Positions 9,975-18,765 of a stretch of DNA of 64,000 nucleotides are shown one piece after another. The notes under the pieces were generated by a model. That model had not been told where the DNA came from. It did not search any database and worked only from the letters and a program-made list of their open reading frames with translations. This DNA comes from Iodobacter fluviatilis (GTDB lineage Bacteria; Pseudomonadota; Gammaproteobacteria; Burkholderiales; Chitinibacteraceae): assembly GCF_900451195.1 (NCBI RefSeq), contig NZ_UGHR01000001.1, forward strand, positions 2,418,001-2,482,000. The letters are read 5' to 3'. Positions within the stretch are counted from its first letter, which is position 1; the number at the start of each line of letters is the position of its first letter. The position numbers and the translations under genes are program-made.

Positions 9975-10268
9975 TTATTTTTTAAGGGGCTCGCACCAGC
10001 AATCGCCACTTTTGGCAGAGCAAACACGTATCTCATTTGCGCAAGGCAGCGGGTTTTCTATCCAAGTTTCTGGCTTTTTAGCGTTACGGCTGCTGAGCAG
10101 GCCTTTAATGATTTCTTCATCGACTGCAGCACCTGCCTGCATCAGCGGCTCCTGGTAGAGCGGCGTATTACGATGATCATCCAGCTGCTTGCCCGCAACT
10201 GCACCCAAGAGGGTGCAGCCACAAAGCGGGGCAATCAAAAACAAACTGCACAGAAATTTATTGGGCAT
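9975..10268 (-). CDS. Small predicted lipoprotein
   Basis: A 97-residue protein with a signal peptide ending in a lipobox (LIAPLCGC, lipidated cysteine at residue 18) followed by TLLGAVAGKQLDD. Four further cysteines near the C-terminus (PCAN, RVCS, GDCWCEP) could form disulfides. No family is recognised. The plus-strand ORFs over the same bases have no supporting features. Confidence 0.65.
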   Translation of the reverse strand: MPNKFLCSLFLIAPLCGCTLLGAVAGKQLDDHRNTPLYQEPLMQAGAAVDEEIIKGLLSSRNAKKPETWIENPLPCANEIRVCSAKSGDCWCEPLKK

Positions 10269-10345
10269 AAATATTTAGCGGGAATGGTAATGCAACAATC
10301 TTACGTTAATCAAAAGAAATATGCTGTTGCAATAAGTGTGGATTG

Positions 10346-10819
10346 TTATTTATCCGTAATTGAAATCCAGATTTCAATCTCGCCCATCCCTGTATCCCAG
10401 TTAAACGCTGCATCATAAATTTCAAAATCTGGTTTATGCGCGGATTGATAAGCAGAGTGCGGCAGCCATTCATTGCAAATCGCCCCCCAAATTGCGCCCA
10501 ACTGTGCAAGGGGGCCACTGTGATTAAAAACGGCATATTGCTGACTGGAAATCCGCATTCGTCCCATATCAGCCGGTAAGTCCTGTAATGATGCGACCTC
10601 AGCACAGCACATGTATTCAAAGCCATGCACCGGATCATGCCCGCACATAACACCATAAATATTTGAGCCTTGCTGGCCCGCAAGGGGCAAAAGCAAGTGA
10701 AATCGCTGCCATTGCTCAGGCTGGCTTTTGATCGATTCAGCAAAGCCATGCTGATGCCTTAAGCCAGCCAGCAGCATGGGGTGGCCCAGTTCAAACCGTA
10801 TGGGTTGTATAAAGTTCAA
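10346..10819 (-). CDS. GyrI-like small-molecule-binding domain protein
   Basis: A stand-alone effector-binding domain of the GyrI/Rob C-terminal type, 157 residues. The family pattern is visible in the second half: the strand YAVFNHSGPLAQLGAIWGAI, then NEWLPHSAY, PDFEIYD, and the terminal GEIEIWISI strand with its conserved acidic residue. Such proteins bind amphipathic or cationic molecules and can sequester toxins or drugs. The start is a TTG at 10819 with AGGA 7 bases upstream; an internal ATG (residue 15) is the alternative. A second gene of this family lies at 41268. Confidence 0.8.
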   Translation of the reverse strand: MNFIQPIRFELGHPMLLAGLRHQHGFAESIKSQPEQWQRFHLLLPLAGQQGSNIYGVMCGHDPVHGFEYMCCAEVASLQDLPADMGRMRISSQQYAVFNHSGPLAQLGAIWGAICNEWLPHSAYQSAHKPDFEIYDAAFNWDTGMGEIEIWISITDK

Positions 10820-10871
10820 AGTGTCATCCTAGACAAGTGATCAGTGCGTCCGTGTTTGCAGAAGTTCAGGT

Positions 10872-11210
10872 CTATGAAAACCACTGCTGCAATTTTTGCG
10901 CGGCCTGCTCTTTAATCTCCGCAGTGATATACATGGACACCATGCCAATTGCGGCAGCGAGCGCACCTAAGTCATCGCTGTAGCCTGCAACAGGAATGAC
11001 ATCAGGAACGGCATCTAAAGGCAAAATAAAATAGGCAAGGGCACCAAAAATAATGGTTTTGGCCCAGGTAGGTGTTTCAGGGCGCTGCGCTGCGTAATAA
11101 AGCCAGAGTGCTTTTTCTATGACTTCCTTTCCTGCTTTAAGGGCAAACGACTTGAGCTTTTGCCAGAAGTCGTTGTCAGAGTAGTGGTGTGCTGCAGTCA
11201 TAAAATTCAC
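10872..11210 (-). CDS. YkvA family membrane protein (DUF1232)
   Basis: A 112-residue protein carrying the DUF1232 core: WAKTIIFGALAYFILPLDAVPDVIP followed by GYSDDLGALAAAIG. Two membrane-associated helices are predicted around residues 50-65 and 80-97. Proteins of this family are widespread, small and of unknown function. An amphipathic, lysine-rich N-terminal region precedes the core. Confidence 0.85.
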   Translation of the reverse strand: MNFMTAAHHYSDNDFWQKLKSFALKAGKEVIEKALWLYYAAQRPETPTWAKTIIFGALAYFILPLDAVPDVIPVAGYSDDLGALAAAIGMVSMYITAEIKEQAAQKLQQWFS

Positions 11211-11247
11211 CCTAGGGTTGATGCTGAGGTATGGATTCTCTGGTGTT

Positions 11248-11775
11248 TTAGTTGTGATGAAGATGGCTTGATGTTAGTAAATCGACATAAACCACATCAA
11301 TCAGCTGGCCGGGCCGGATACCTAATTGCTGCATCAGAGCCTCTGCTTCTTGTATTCCTGTTGTCTGGCTTTCATCTTCGCTTAGAACTACTTCCAACTC
11401 AAGAAAATCACCTAAGCCTTGAACTTTGTCCAAGTGAATACGGCTGCGGCCCACTTTATAAACAGTACGTTGTTTGATCATGCGACCCGCTTGTCCATAA
11501 GCTTCCGCCAGAGTAAGGCGCAGAGCATCAGGCGAGTTTGTTTCTGTGGTTTGAAAGTAAGATTCCTTCGGCCCTGCATGGTTGCTGCGGCGATAAAAAA
11601 TCAATACGCCACTTGTGGCTGAAAATGAGCGTAATTTTAATCTGCCATTGGGGCAAGGGAAAAAAGTGTCGTCCTGTGTGATTTACTCCGGAGGGGCGTG
11701 TGCCAGCGCGGTCACAATAGGAATAAGTGATTCAATACTGTGAATTCGTGCTTTTATTTCTATGTTTCTGGCCAT
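11248..11775 (-). pseudogene. CYTH-domain protein (CyaB / class IV adenylate cyclase-like), interrupted by an in-frame stop
   Basis: Read from ATG 11775 the frame gives MARNIEIKARIHSIESLIPI and so on for 30 codons, a TAA at 11685-11683, then ITQDDTFFPCPNGRLKLRSF and LIFYRRSNHAGPKE through to the stop at 11248 without a shift: 176 codons in one frame. The parts before and after the stop both match the CYTH fold (IEIKAR start motif, DTFF, GRLKLR, RIHLDKVQGLGDFLELEVVL), so this is one gene with a nonsense codon. Family members are class IV adenylate cyclases or triphosphate hydrolases. A product restarting after the stop would lack the EIKAR strand that binds metal and triphosphate. Confidence 0.85.
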
Positions 11776-11814
11776 GGGTGGTGCTTTACCTGGTGTTTTT
11801 CTGTTGGGCGTAAC

Positions 11815-12144
11815 TCAATCGACAATAAATAATTTAGCTCCAAATACAGTAGAAGAGCGATGTGGCTCAGCCTGATCTGCAACTTGATAGCTCATGCCTG
11901 CGCTTAAGATAAAACGGCGGCCATCTTCAAGCTCGGTGTGTAGCTCTCCTTCTAGGCAAAGCAAAATATGGCCTTTGCTGCACCAATGGTCTGCTAAATA
12001 GCCTGCGCTGTATTCCACCATACGTACCCGCAGATCGCTAAAATGCTGGGTGCGCCAATAAGCAACGCCTTTTTCGCCGGGGTGCTCGGTGCGTTCAATT
12101 ACTGACCAGTCGGTGGTGCCAAAAGGGATGTGGGAGATTTTCAT
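11815..12144 (-). CDS. DHCW-motif cupin fold protein
   Basis: A 109-residue small cupin. The sequence runs MKISHIPFGTTDWSVIERTE, YSAGYLADHWCSKGHILLCL (the D-H-W-C segment that names the family), ELHTELEDGRRFILSAGMSY and VFGAKLFIVD. It is a probable metal-binding beta-barrel of unknown substrate. The start at 12144 is chosen because it begins the conserved region and avoids overlap with the upstream yidD-like gene; an in-frame ATG at 12213 would add 23 charged, non-conserved residues. Confidence 0.82.
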   Translation of the reverse strand: MKISHIPFGTTDWSVIERTEHPGEKGVAYWRTQHFSDLRVRMVEYSAGYLADHWCSKGHILLCLEGELHTELEDGRRFILSAGMSYQVADQAEPHRSSTVFGAKLFIVD

Positions 12145-12154
12145 TGGGAATGCC

Positions 12155-12508
12155 CTAGGGTTTGGGTGAGTGTTTATTTTTCTTTTCTTTACGTCGTGGC
12201 CAGTCGCAGCCACTCAGGCAATCCATTGCATCGCACATATCTATATCACAGGGTAAATCGCAATATCCTCTCTGAAATTGGGGGTGTCGATATGGGTTTA
12301 GGTGTTGCTGATAAGCCTGCCCACAGCGAAACATGCGTTGTCTTAATACCGCAAGCCCTAAAAATGCGCCATGCCTGCGAATTGCACGAAAACCTAATGT
12401 GGAGCAACTGGCTCTACCGGTATGGGCGCGATAGGCGCAGCAAAAGCCTTTGTAAGGTGAAATGTACTTTTTATATATTTGAATAAATAACAGCAGAATA
12501 AAACGCAA
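12155..12508 (-). CDS. YidD-like membrane insertion efficiency factor with Cys-rich tail
   Basis: YidD assists YidC-dependent insertion of inner-membrane proteins. The family core is recognisable: IQIYKKYISPYKGFCCAYR, then SCSTLGFRAIRRHG and LAVLRQRMFRCG. Unlike the usual 70-90 residue YidD encoded beside rnpA, this 117-residue protein has a C-terminal extension with six regularly spaced cysteines (YCDLPCDIDMCDAMDCLSGC) and a basic end. It lies far from rnpA-yidC, so it is probably a paralog. The start appears to be TTG at 12508; no in-frame ATG is nearby. Confidence 0.75.
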   Translation of the reverse strand: MRFILLLFIQIYKKYISPYKGFCCAYRAHTGRASCSTLGFRAIRRHGAFLGLAVLRQRMFRCGQAYQQHLNPYRHPQFQRGYCDLPCDIDMCDAMDCLSGCDWPRRKEKKNKHSPKP

Positions 12509-12568
12509 GATAAAGCATCCGGTGGGGTATTGATGATCGATTAAAGAGTGCGCTTGGATGATATCTAT

Positions 12569-12925
12569 TTATTTCAGGCTATTTTGATGTGCTGCTAATA
12601 GATAAGCGCTTAAATGCTTTGCTTCAAGATCAGCCGCTTGCTGTATTTTGATATGGCGACGGATTTTGCCTTTACCTTCCAATACGTGATGGGGGTCTTC
12701 TAGATCACAGCCTCGGCTAAATTCAAGGCTAATATGGCGGGTATAAGCAAATACGCCACAAAACGGGGCAGTATCAGCAAAGATTAAACCACCATACATA
12801 ACACGCTCACTGGCTTGGGGAATCAGCGAATAAATCAGTTTTCGAATAGATTGCACCTGCGTATGTAGCTCAGGGTTATTTAGGCAAATGTCGCGGAGTA
12901 GCTGCGCTATTTTTTCATCGCTCAT
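12569..12925 (-). CDS. DUF1801 domain protein
   Basis: A 118-residue protein with the DUF1801 pattern: an N-terminal helix pair, SERVMYGGLIFADTAPFCGVF, a strand YTRHISLEFSRGCDLEDP, and GKGKIRRHIKI. The domain is also found in YdhG-like proteins and has no firm function. It is divergent from the FKBP gene across about 200 bases. Confidence 0.8.
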   Translation of the reverse strand: MSDEKIAQLLRDICLNNPELHTQVQSIRKLIYSLIPQASERVMYGGLIFADTAPFCGVFAYTRHISLEFSRGCDLEDPHHVLEGKGKIRRHIKIQQAADLEAKHLSAYLLAAHQNSLK

Positions 12926-13131
12926 GCTGGTCTGCCTTATAGAAAAGGTGAACTTCTGTGCTTGCTGACGATTTTAAACAGACCTTCATTACGGTGTTGA
13001 TGTTGCCATGTCAAATTGCTTTCATCAAGATTAATTTTGCAAAGCGTAAACGGGTTGATTTCCCTACAATAATGCAATGCCGAGATTGCATCTGCCGCGT
13101 TTATAATGAGGCTTATTTAAAAGAGAACAAA

Positions 13132-13473
13132 ATGAGTAATGAACTGAAAATTGAAGATATACAGCTGGGTGAAGGTAAAGAAGCGGTGAGGGGGGCTTTA
13201 ATTACTACTCAATATCGTGGTTTTTTGGAAGATGGTACGCAGTTTGATTCTTCCTATGATAGGGGGGCGCCGTTTAAATGTGTGATTGGCACCGGGCGCG
13301 TGATTAAGGGCTGGGATCAGGGTTTGATGGGGATGAAGGTGGGCGGCAAGCGTAAGCTTTGGGTGCCTGCTCATCTGGCCTATGGCGAGCGGCAAATCGG
13401 CGAGCATATCAAGCCAAATTCTAATTTGATTTTTGAATTGGAATTATTAGAAGTGCTGACGCGTGATGAGTAA
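13132..13473 (+). CDS. FKBP-type peptidyl-prolyl cis-trans isomerase
   Basis: A 113-residue single-domain FKBP, cytosolic (no signal peptide). The domain shows YRGFLEDGTQFDSSYDRGAPF, the binding-pocket stretch GTGRVIKGWDQGLMGMKVGG, the PAHLAYGER loop, and PNSNLIFELELLEV at the end. It accelerates prolyl bond isomerisation and may act as a chaperone. The ATG at 13132 follows AAAAGAGAA; a TATAAT (13102-13107) lies about 25 bases upstream and could be a -10 element, but no matching -35 is evident. In-frame codons upstream of the ATG are not FKBP-like. Confidence 0.93.
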   Translation: MSNELKIEDIQLGEGKEAVRGALITTQYRGFLEDGTQFDSSYDRGAPFKCVIGTGRVIKGWDQGLMGMKVGGKRKLWVPAHLAYGERQIGEHIKPNSNLIFELELLEVLTRDE

Positions 13474-13486
13474 TATGCTTTAAAAC

Positions 13487-13509
13487 AGGCCCCGCTAGCG
13501 GCGGGGCCT
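13487..13509 (-). terminator. GC-rich terminator hairpin between convergent genes
   Basis: Arms AGGCCCCGC (13487-13495) and GCGGGGCCT (13501-13509) pair perfectly around a 5-base loop. Read on the minus strand the right side continues GTTTTAAAG, so the better T-tract serves the minus-strand GFA gene; the hairpin may also stop the plus-strand FKBP transcript. Confidence 0.75.
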
Positions 13510-13528
13510 TGGCTCGCTCAGGCTGGGT

Positions 13529-13876
13529 TTATAAGGATTTGCCGTCATAGTGATGCACAGGAATGGCGGCCAGATCGATGTCTTCTAGACAACGTAAATT
13601 GATCGCGAGTACACGATTACCCTGAGGGTCTGCGCCTTCGCCATAGGGGTGAATACCGCAGTTTGGGCAGAAATGGTGTTTAATCAAGTGCTGATTAAAA
13701 GTGTAAGTGCTGAGGGCTTCTTCCGGTGTATGAAGGGTGAATTGATCGCTCGGCACAAACCATAATAAAGAGCCTTTGCGTGAGCAGATTGAGCAATTGC
13801 AAGCGAGTGCGCTGTCAATTTTGCCTTCTGCACTGAACGCAATCTGACCACAGTGACAACTGCCTTTATAAACCAT
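13529..13876 (-). CDS. GFA family protein (glutathione-dependent formaldehyde-activating-like)
   Basis: A 115-residue zinc protein. The CxxxxC... layout is clear: GSCHCGQIAF (first site), CNCSICSRKG, HFCPNCGIHPYGEG. Members bind structural zinc and a few catalyse S-hydroxymethylglutathione formation; most, including this one, have unknown substrates. The start at 13876 is preceded by AAGGAG at 8-13 bases and begins the conserved region; an upstream ATG at 13927 would add 17 residues without family similarity. Confidence 0.88.
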   Translation of the reverse strand: MVYKGSCHCGQIAFSAEGKIDSALACNCSICSRKGSLLWFVPSDQFTLHTPEEALSTYTFNQHLIKHHFCPNCGIHPYGEGADPQGNRVLAINLRCLEDIDLAAIPVHHYDGKSL

Positions 13877-14001
13877 GAAATTTCTCCTTAAGGTTTTGGG
13901 TATAACGCTGGGGGAAGGTAAATTCAAAATAGCATGTACTTTATAAATCGCAGATCTGTGCAGTATGGCTGCTGGGCTGATTATCTAATTCATTCCCAAA
14001 T

Positions 14002-15069
14002 TTACTCCATCAGTGCAACGGATTTAATCTGCGCCCATACCTGCAGCCCGGGGCGGATATTGAGCATAGCGGCCGATTTCTTGGTCAGCCTTGCCAGAAT
14101 CATGGCATCGCCCACTTTTACCCTGACCAGCACAAGGCCGGGGTGTTCATCGTCGGCAAGAGCATCAACACAGCCCGGTAAAATATTCTGGATGCTGCTT
14201 TTACCCGGCGGCTCAACGGCCAGGCTGACATCTCTGGCGAGCACGCGTACCCGCAGCTTACGGCCAATCGGCAGGCCCTGATCTTTGGTCCACAGGCTGC
14301 CGCCTGAAAAGATCACTTTGGCTAAATGCCATTCAGCATCTAGCTCGGCCACGCTGACATCCAAAATTGCTCCGGCGTCTTCTCCAAGATGAATCGGCAG
14401 ATCAAGGCGGGTGAGCGTTTCGACTAGTGGGCCACTTGCGAGCACATGGCCCTGCTCCATCACTACTAAATAATCTGCCAACCGCGCCACTTCATCTGGG
14501 GAGTGACTGATGTAGAGCACAGGAATATGCAACTCTTCATGCAAGCGCTCCAGATAGGGCAGGATCTCTTGTTTACGTTTTACATCCAGCGCGGCCAGCG
14601 GCTCGTCCATCAGCAAAATATCCGGGCTGAGCGCAAGGGCGCGAGCAATGCCAACTCGGCTGCGTTCTCCACCAGAGAGTCGTTCGGGTTTGCGCTCCAG
14701 TAAATGGGTAATACCAAGCAGCTCGATCGCTTGCTCAAGGTTGACTTGCTGCTTGGCGGGAATGCGCTGTAGCCCATAGCGCAGATTGCCCAATACGCTG
14801 AGATGCGCAAACAGGCTGGCTTCCTGAAACACATAACCCAGCGCACGCTTATGTGTGGCTAAAAAATGGCGCTCGTCTTGCCAGACTTCACCATTCACAA
14901 GAAGCCGGCCCTTGGCACGCTCCAGCCCTGCAATACAGCGCAGCAATGTGGTTTTGCCTGAGCCGGAAGGCCCGAACAGAGCTGTGATGCCATGGCTGGG
15001 TAAGTCTAAATCCACATCTAGCTGAAAGTTTGTCCAGTCAAGTTGGAAGCGTGCCTGAATTCCTGTCAT
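14002..15069 (-). CDS. modC: Molybdate ABC transporter ATP-binding protein
   Basis: Cytoplasmic ATPase subunit energising molybdate uptake. Residues 1-230 form the ABC domain: Walker [20 protein letters not shown], signature [17 protein letters not shown], Walker [14 protein letters not shown] and the switch histidine in [15 protein letters not shown]. Residues about 285-350 are a MOP/TOBE domain that binds oxyanion ([10 protein letters not shown] through [11 protein letters not shown]). Length 355 is typical. The start overlaps the modB stop as ATGA, so modABC is translated as a coupled operon. Confidence 0.97.
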   Translation of the reverse strand: MTGIQARFQLDWTNFQLDVDLDLPSHGITALFGPSGSGKTTLLRCIAGLERAKGRLLVNGEVWQDERHFLATHKRALGYVFQEASLFAHLSVLGNLRYGLQRIPAKQQVNLEQAIELLGITHLLERKPERLSGGERSRVGIARALALSPDILLMDEPLAALDVKRKQEILPYLERLHEELHIPVLYISHSPDEVARLADYLVVMEQGHVLASGPLVETLTRLDLPIHLGEDAGAILDVSVAELDAEWHLAKVIFSGGSLWTKDQGLPIGRKLRVRVLARDVSLAVEPPGKSSIQNILPGCVDALADDEHPGLVLVRVKVGDAMILARLTKKSAAMLNIRPGLQVWAQIKSVALME

Positions 15070-15743
15070 TTCACGCCTCTACTCGGTCGCCAGATATACA
15101 TCGCCAGCAGCACAAAAAAGGAAAACGCTAACATAACGGCAGAGAGGCGATGCGCCTGCAGATAATCCATTGCTTCCACATGATCATAAATCTGCACCGA
15201 AACCACGCGGCTAACGCCGGGGATATTGCCGCCTATCATCAGTACGACGCCAAATTCCCCCACAGTATGAGCAAAGGTCAGAATACTTGCTGTCATAAAA
15301 CCCGGAAACGAAAGGGGGACCACAATGGTAAAGAAAGCGTCCAGCGGTGAAGCGCGTAAGGTGGCGGCCACTTCCAGCGGGCGTTCTCCTACTGCCTCAA
15401 ATGCGGTTTGCAGCGGCTGCACCATAAATGGCAGAGAGTAAAAGACCGAAGCAATGACTAGCCCCCAAAAAGTAAAGGGCAGCAGCCCAATCCCTAATGA
15501 TTGAGTAAGCTGTCCGACAGGCCCATGCGGCCCCATTGCCAGTAGCAGATAAAAGCCCAGCACAGACGGCGGCAAAACCAGCGGCAGCGCCACCACGGCA
15601 GCTACCGGCCCCTTCCACCATTTTTGGCTGCGCGCCAGCCACCATGCAATTGGGGTGCCGATGATCAGCAAAATCAAGGTCACCATACTTGCTAGCCTTA
15701 GCGTCAGCCAGATGGCTTGCAAATCACTTTCAGTCAGAAGCAT
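15066..15743 (-). CDS. modB: Molybdate ABC transporter permease
   Basis: Inner-membrane subunit of the ModABC importer, 225 residues with about five membrane helices. The cytoplasmic loop that contacts the ATPase is visible as [20 protein letters not shown]. Other family segments are [29 protein letters not shown] and [18 protein letters not shown]. It lies 63 bases after modA and overlaps modC by 4 bases. Confidence 0.97.
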   Translation of the reverse strand: MLLTESDLQAIWLTLRLASMVTLILLIIGTPIAWWLARSQKWWKGPVAAVVALPLVLPPSVLGFYLLLAMGPHGPVGQLTQSLGIGLLPFTFWGLVIASVFYSLPFMVQPLQTAFEAVGERPLEVAATLRASPLDAFFTIVVPLSFPGFMTASILTFAHTVGEFGVVLMIGGNIPGVSRVVSVQIYDHVEAMDYLQAHRLSAVMLAFSFFVLLAMYIWRPSRGVK

Positions 15744-15806
15744 TCATCGTTCCCTAATCGACAAGGGCGGGTTGAAGTCCGCTAGGTTCAGCCCGATAAG
15801 CATGAT

Positions 15807-16547
15807 TTAAATCGAATACCCGGACGCATTAATGATGGCTTTGGCTGGGGCTGATTGTAAAAACTTAAGCAGCGCCTCAGCCGCAGGCTTACCTTTTCCC
15901 TTGTTGAGCAAGACCGCATCTTGCCTTATCTCTGAATATAAAGACGGCGGCACAATCCATACGGATCCGCTTTTAAGCTTGCCCCCGTCAAATGCTTGCG
16001 ACATCGCAATAAAACCCAGATCTGCACTGCCAGAGGCAATAAACTGATGGGTTTGCGCAATATTTTCGCCCGTCACAAATTTAGCGGCCAAGTCATCGAA
16101 AATACCGAGCGCTTTTAGTGTCTCGCTCGCGGCTAATCCATAGGGAGCAAGTTTAGGATTGGCGATGGCAAGGTGAGCAAAGCTGCCTTTTTTAAGAATC
16201 TCACCTTTATCGTCAATGTAATTGGCTTTTGCACTCCATAGCACCAGCTTGCCAATGGCGTAGGTGAAGCGATACGTGGCTAAGCCTTCTTTTTCTAGCC
16301 TAGCGGGGGTTTCATTATCCGCGGCGAGTAAAACCTCAAAAGGCGCACCATTTTTAATCTGCGCATAAAACTTGCCCGTTGCCCCGCTGGAAAGCAGGAG
16401 TTTGTGACCACTACTTTGCTCAAACAGCACTGCAATCTTTTGCATCGGCCCTGCAAAATTAGCCGCAACCGCTACTTGAACATCATCAGCAAAAGCCGGA
16501 ATAGAAATGCAGACCATGGCAGCCGCAAAAAAATGTGGGGTAGTCAT
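15807..16547 (-). CDS. modA: Molybdate-binding periplasmic protein
   Basis: High-affinity molybdate/tungstate receptor for ModBC. It has a signal peptide of about 20 residues ending in PAFA, and the family segments VAVAANFAGPMQKIA (oxyanion-contacting N-terminal loop), SSGATGKFYAQIKNGAPFEV and the GSADLGFIAMSQA region near the C-terminus. Length 246 is typical. The ATG is preceded by GGAG at 7 bases. The 111 bases upstream contain no recognisable ModE palindrome, so its molybdate control is not visible here. Confidence 0.96.
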   Translation of the reverse strand: MTTPHFFAAAMVCISIPAFADDVQVAVAANFAGPMQKIAVLFEQSSGHKLLLSSGATGKFYAQIKNGAPFEVLLAADNETPARLEKEGLATYRFTYAIGKLVLWSAKANYIDDKGEILKKGSFAHLAIANPKLAPYGLAASETLKALGIFDDLAAKFVTGENIAQTHQFIASGSADLGFIAMSQAFDGGKLKSGSVWIVPPSLYSEIRQDAVLLNKGKGKPAAEALLKFLQSAPAKAIINASGYSI

Positions 16548-16658
16548 TCATGCTCCAATTAATAAAGCTAGCCTGCTCAGAAGGGGCAAACCCGCTTACT
16601 GACGGACAGCTTAAAGCTTTTTGTGGCGGGTGTGTTGGTGCGAAAGGGGTAGAGCGCG

Positions 16659-17504
16659 TTAAGGCTTACTTTCTGTAATAAATTCCCTAATCCTCGCAAA
16701 AGCAGCCTCAGGATCATCCCGCCATACGCCGTGACCACAGCCAGCAAATTGCGTAAATTGCATCCACTCGCTGGGTAGTGCTTGGGTAATATCTTTCGCG
16801 TCTTCCAGCGGGCATACAGGATCCAGTTCACCGGCAAGGACGAGTACCGGGCATTGTGCTTTTGCAAGGCCAGGCAATAAGTTCATGGTCTGCTGCTCTG
16901 TAGCAGCCCACGTCAGTAAAATATCGTGATTGGAGCTGCTGCGCCTTGCCGCTGCCTTATGTGTGGAATAAAGCGGCTTACAGATTTGCTGGTAGGGCGC
17001 CAGTGTGGCCGTGTTGGGCGAGCTCCAAAACTGCAAGGCTGCCTCTCTTGCTGCCGGGCCACCTAATTGCTCGAACATGGCGAGTTTACGTTCCAAATTA
17101 AGCGCGGCTGACGTGCTGGATAAAATCACCTTGCTAGGGTGGTCCGGGTATTTGGCTAAATAATGTTGGGCCACAAAGCCGCCAAAAGATTGTCCTAAAA
17201 CAATCGGCTTGCTGATGCCCAGCGCAGAGCAAAGCGCCACCAAATCATCGGCAAAGTGATCTAGTGTCAGCTCTGCCATCGGGCGCGGATTGCTGCGACC
17301 ATGCCCACGATGGTCGTAATAAATAATCTGTGCAATATCGGCAAGCTGGCTGAATGCAGGTTTAAAGCCGGTGTGATCGTAGCCTGGGCCGCCATGCAAT
17401 AGGATGAGTGTCGGTTTTTCGCGCATTTGCGTGCCATCAGCCACAAGGCTTGAGCCTTCGACATCAACAAATAATTGCACATCGTGACGGATGGCTATTT
17501 TCAT
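16659..17504 (-). CDS. Alpha/beta hydrolase, proline-iminopeptidase-like
   Basis: A 281-residue soluble alpha/beta hydrolase. Visible catalytic elements are the oxyanion-hole motif LLHGGPGYDH, the nucleophile elbow GQSFGG, the acid in LAGELDPVCP and the histidine in GCGHGVW. HGGPG with GQSFGG is the pattern of peptidase family S33 and related amidases or esterases; the substrate is not predictable. Its start overlaps the stop of the upstream acetyltransferase gene as ATGA, so the two are translationally coupled. Confidence 0.88.
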   Translation of the reverse strand: MKIAIRHDVQLFVDVEGSSLVADGTQMREKPTLILLHGGPGYDHTGFKPAFSQLADIAQIIYYDHRGHGRSNPRPMAELTLDHFADDLVALCSALGISKPIVLGQSFGGFVAQHYLAKYPDHPSKVILSSTSAALNLERKLAMFEQLGGPAAREAALQFWSSPNTATLAPYQQICKPLYSTHKAAARRSSSNHDILLTWAATEQQTMNLLPGLAKAQCPVLVLAGELDPVCPLEDAKDITQALPSEWMQFTQFAGCGHGVWRDDPEAAFARIREFITESKP

Positions 17505-18073
17505 TGGGCGTTGGATTTAAGGCGATCGTGCCAGTCACTCACTAACAGCCCATAAAGTGCCGTATCAGATACCACGCCATCTACAATCCAGCGCTCACGC
17601 AAATAGCCTTCGCGGCTAAAGCCAAGGCGCTCTAAGCTTTTGGCGGAAGCCAAATTTCTAGGGTCGATATCGGCCTCTATACGGTTTAATTTTAATTCTG
17701 AAAAACCAAAATCAAGCAGAGCACTCAGTGCCTCATGCATATAGCCCTTGCCCCAAGCTGAGTGCGCCATGCCGTAGCCAATTTCTGCGCGGCGGCATTG
17801 TTTATCCAGATCAAATAGCGTGCAATTGCCAATTAAAATATGGTCTTCTGCACGCTCAATTCCCAAGCGAATATAGCCTCCTGCGGCCATGGCCTTTAAA
17901 TCACGGGCAATCAGCGCTTCTGCAATCTCAATAGAATTCCAGGGCGGGGTGCTCCAGTATTGCATTACTTTTTCATCAGAAAAAATAGCCAGTAATGCAG
18001 GTGCATCCGTTTCTTGCAGTGGCCGCAATATTAAGCGACTGGTCTGAAATTTAACTTTTTCAAAAGTAGTCAT
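17501..18073 (-). CDS. GNAT acetyltransferase of the RimJ/RimL type
   Basis: A 190-residue N-acetyltransferase using acetyl-CoA. The family start FQTSRLILRPLQETDAPALL, the central strand GNCTLFDLDKQCRRAEIGYG, the CoA pyrophosphate loop HSAWGKGYMHEAL and the terminal NLASAKSLERLGFSREGYLRE are present. RimJ/L homologs acetylate protein N-termini or small amines. The start at 18073 is preferred as the beginning of the conserved region; the frame opens further to 18127. It is coupled to the hydrolase gene downstream. Confidence 0.88.
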   Translation of the reverse strand: MTTFEKVKFQTSRLILRPLQETDAPALLAIFSDEKVMQYWSTPPWNSIEIAEALIARDLKAMAAGGYIRLGIERAEDHILIGNCTLFDLDKQCRRAEIGYGMAHSAWGKGYMHEALSALLDFGFSELKLNRIEADIDPRNLASAKSLERLGFSREGYLRERWIVDGVVSDTALYGLLVSDWHDRLKSNAQ

Positions 18074-18164
18074 TTGTGCAATCTTTAAAAGGTTAAAGGC
18101 CTGATATGGGCGAAATACCCCTAACAACTTACAATGATGGATATATCAACAGCGTGGCAAAAAT

Positions 18165-18593
18165 TCAGCGTTTAATGGCCAGTACCAACACACCTGCAGC
18201 AACCAAAGCGATGCCTAGCCACTCTCTGGCGGAAGGGCGCTCACCTAAAAATGCAAATGCAAAAACGGCAACTAAAACAAGACTGAATTTATCAACAGGG
18301 GCCACTTTTGATGCGTCGCCTATTTGTAAAGCCCTGAAATAACAAACCCAGGATATACCTGTAGCAAAAGCAGAGAGAGCTAGAAATGTCCAAGTTTTAG
18401 CCGTCAGCGTCAATGGATTACTCCATTTTCCTGTGTATCCAATAAACCCCGTGAGCACAAAAACAATAATCACCGTTCTAATGAGGGTGGCAAAATCAGA
18501 ATCGACCCCTTTAATCCCTATTTTTGCAAAAATGGCAGTCAGTGCAGCAAAAACAGCCGACAGTATTGCCCAAAAAAACCACGGATTACTCAT
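18165..18593 (-). CDS. EamA family (DMT) membrane protein, single-repeat form
   Basis: A 142-residue membrane protein with five predicted helices, corresponding to one EamA repeat of the drug/metabolite transporter superfamily. Typical stretches are LTAIFAKIGIKGVDSDFATLIRT, SWVCYFRALQIGDASKVAPVDK and FLGERPSAREWLGIALVAAG. Single-repeat members are thought to work as dimers. The substrate is unknown. It is a stand-alone gene. Confidence 0.88.
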   Translation of the reverse strand: MSNPWFFWAILSAVFAALTAIFAKIGIKGVDSDFATLIRTVIIVFVLTGFIGYTGKWSNPLTLTAKTWTFLALSAFATGISWVCYFRALQIGDASKVAPVDKFSLVLVAVFAFAFLGERPSAREWLGIALVAAGVLVLAIKR

Positions 18594-18765
18594 GGGTTAA
18601 AATACCTTACATCATGTAGTTTTACAGGTGGAATACGGCCAGCTACAGGCGGGAGATTTACCACAAAAAATCAAGAGGCCTGACTGCATTAAAGCCAGTT
18701 GAAGGCGCGCCGGATGGAATCAAAGTTTATTTCTGATTTATGCGGGATACGCCTTTTCGAGTATT

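Noticed and set aside
9966..10418. 150-codon plus-strand ORF over the small lipoprotein gene
   Set aside because: The minus-strand gene has a signal peptide and lipobox; the plus-strand product shows no features.
16548..16658. Molybdenum-cofactor riboswitch or ModE operator before modA
   Set aside because: Only 111 bases separate modA from the upstream gene and no matching structure or palindrome is present.
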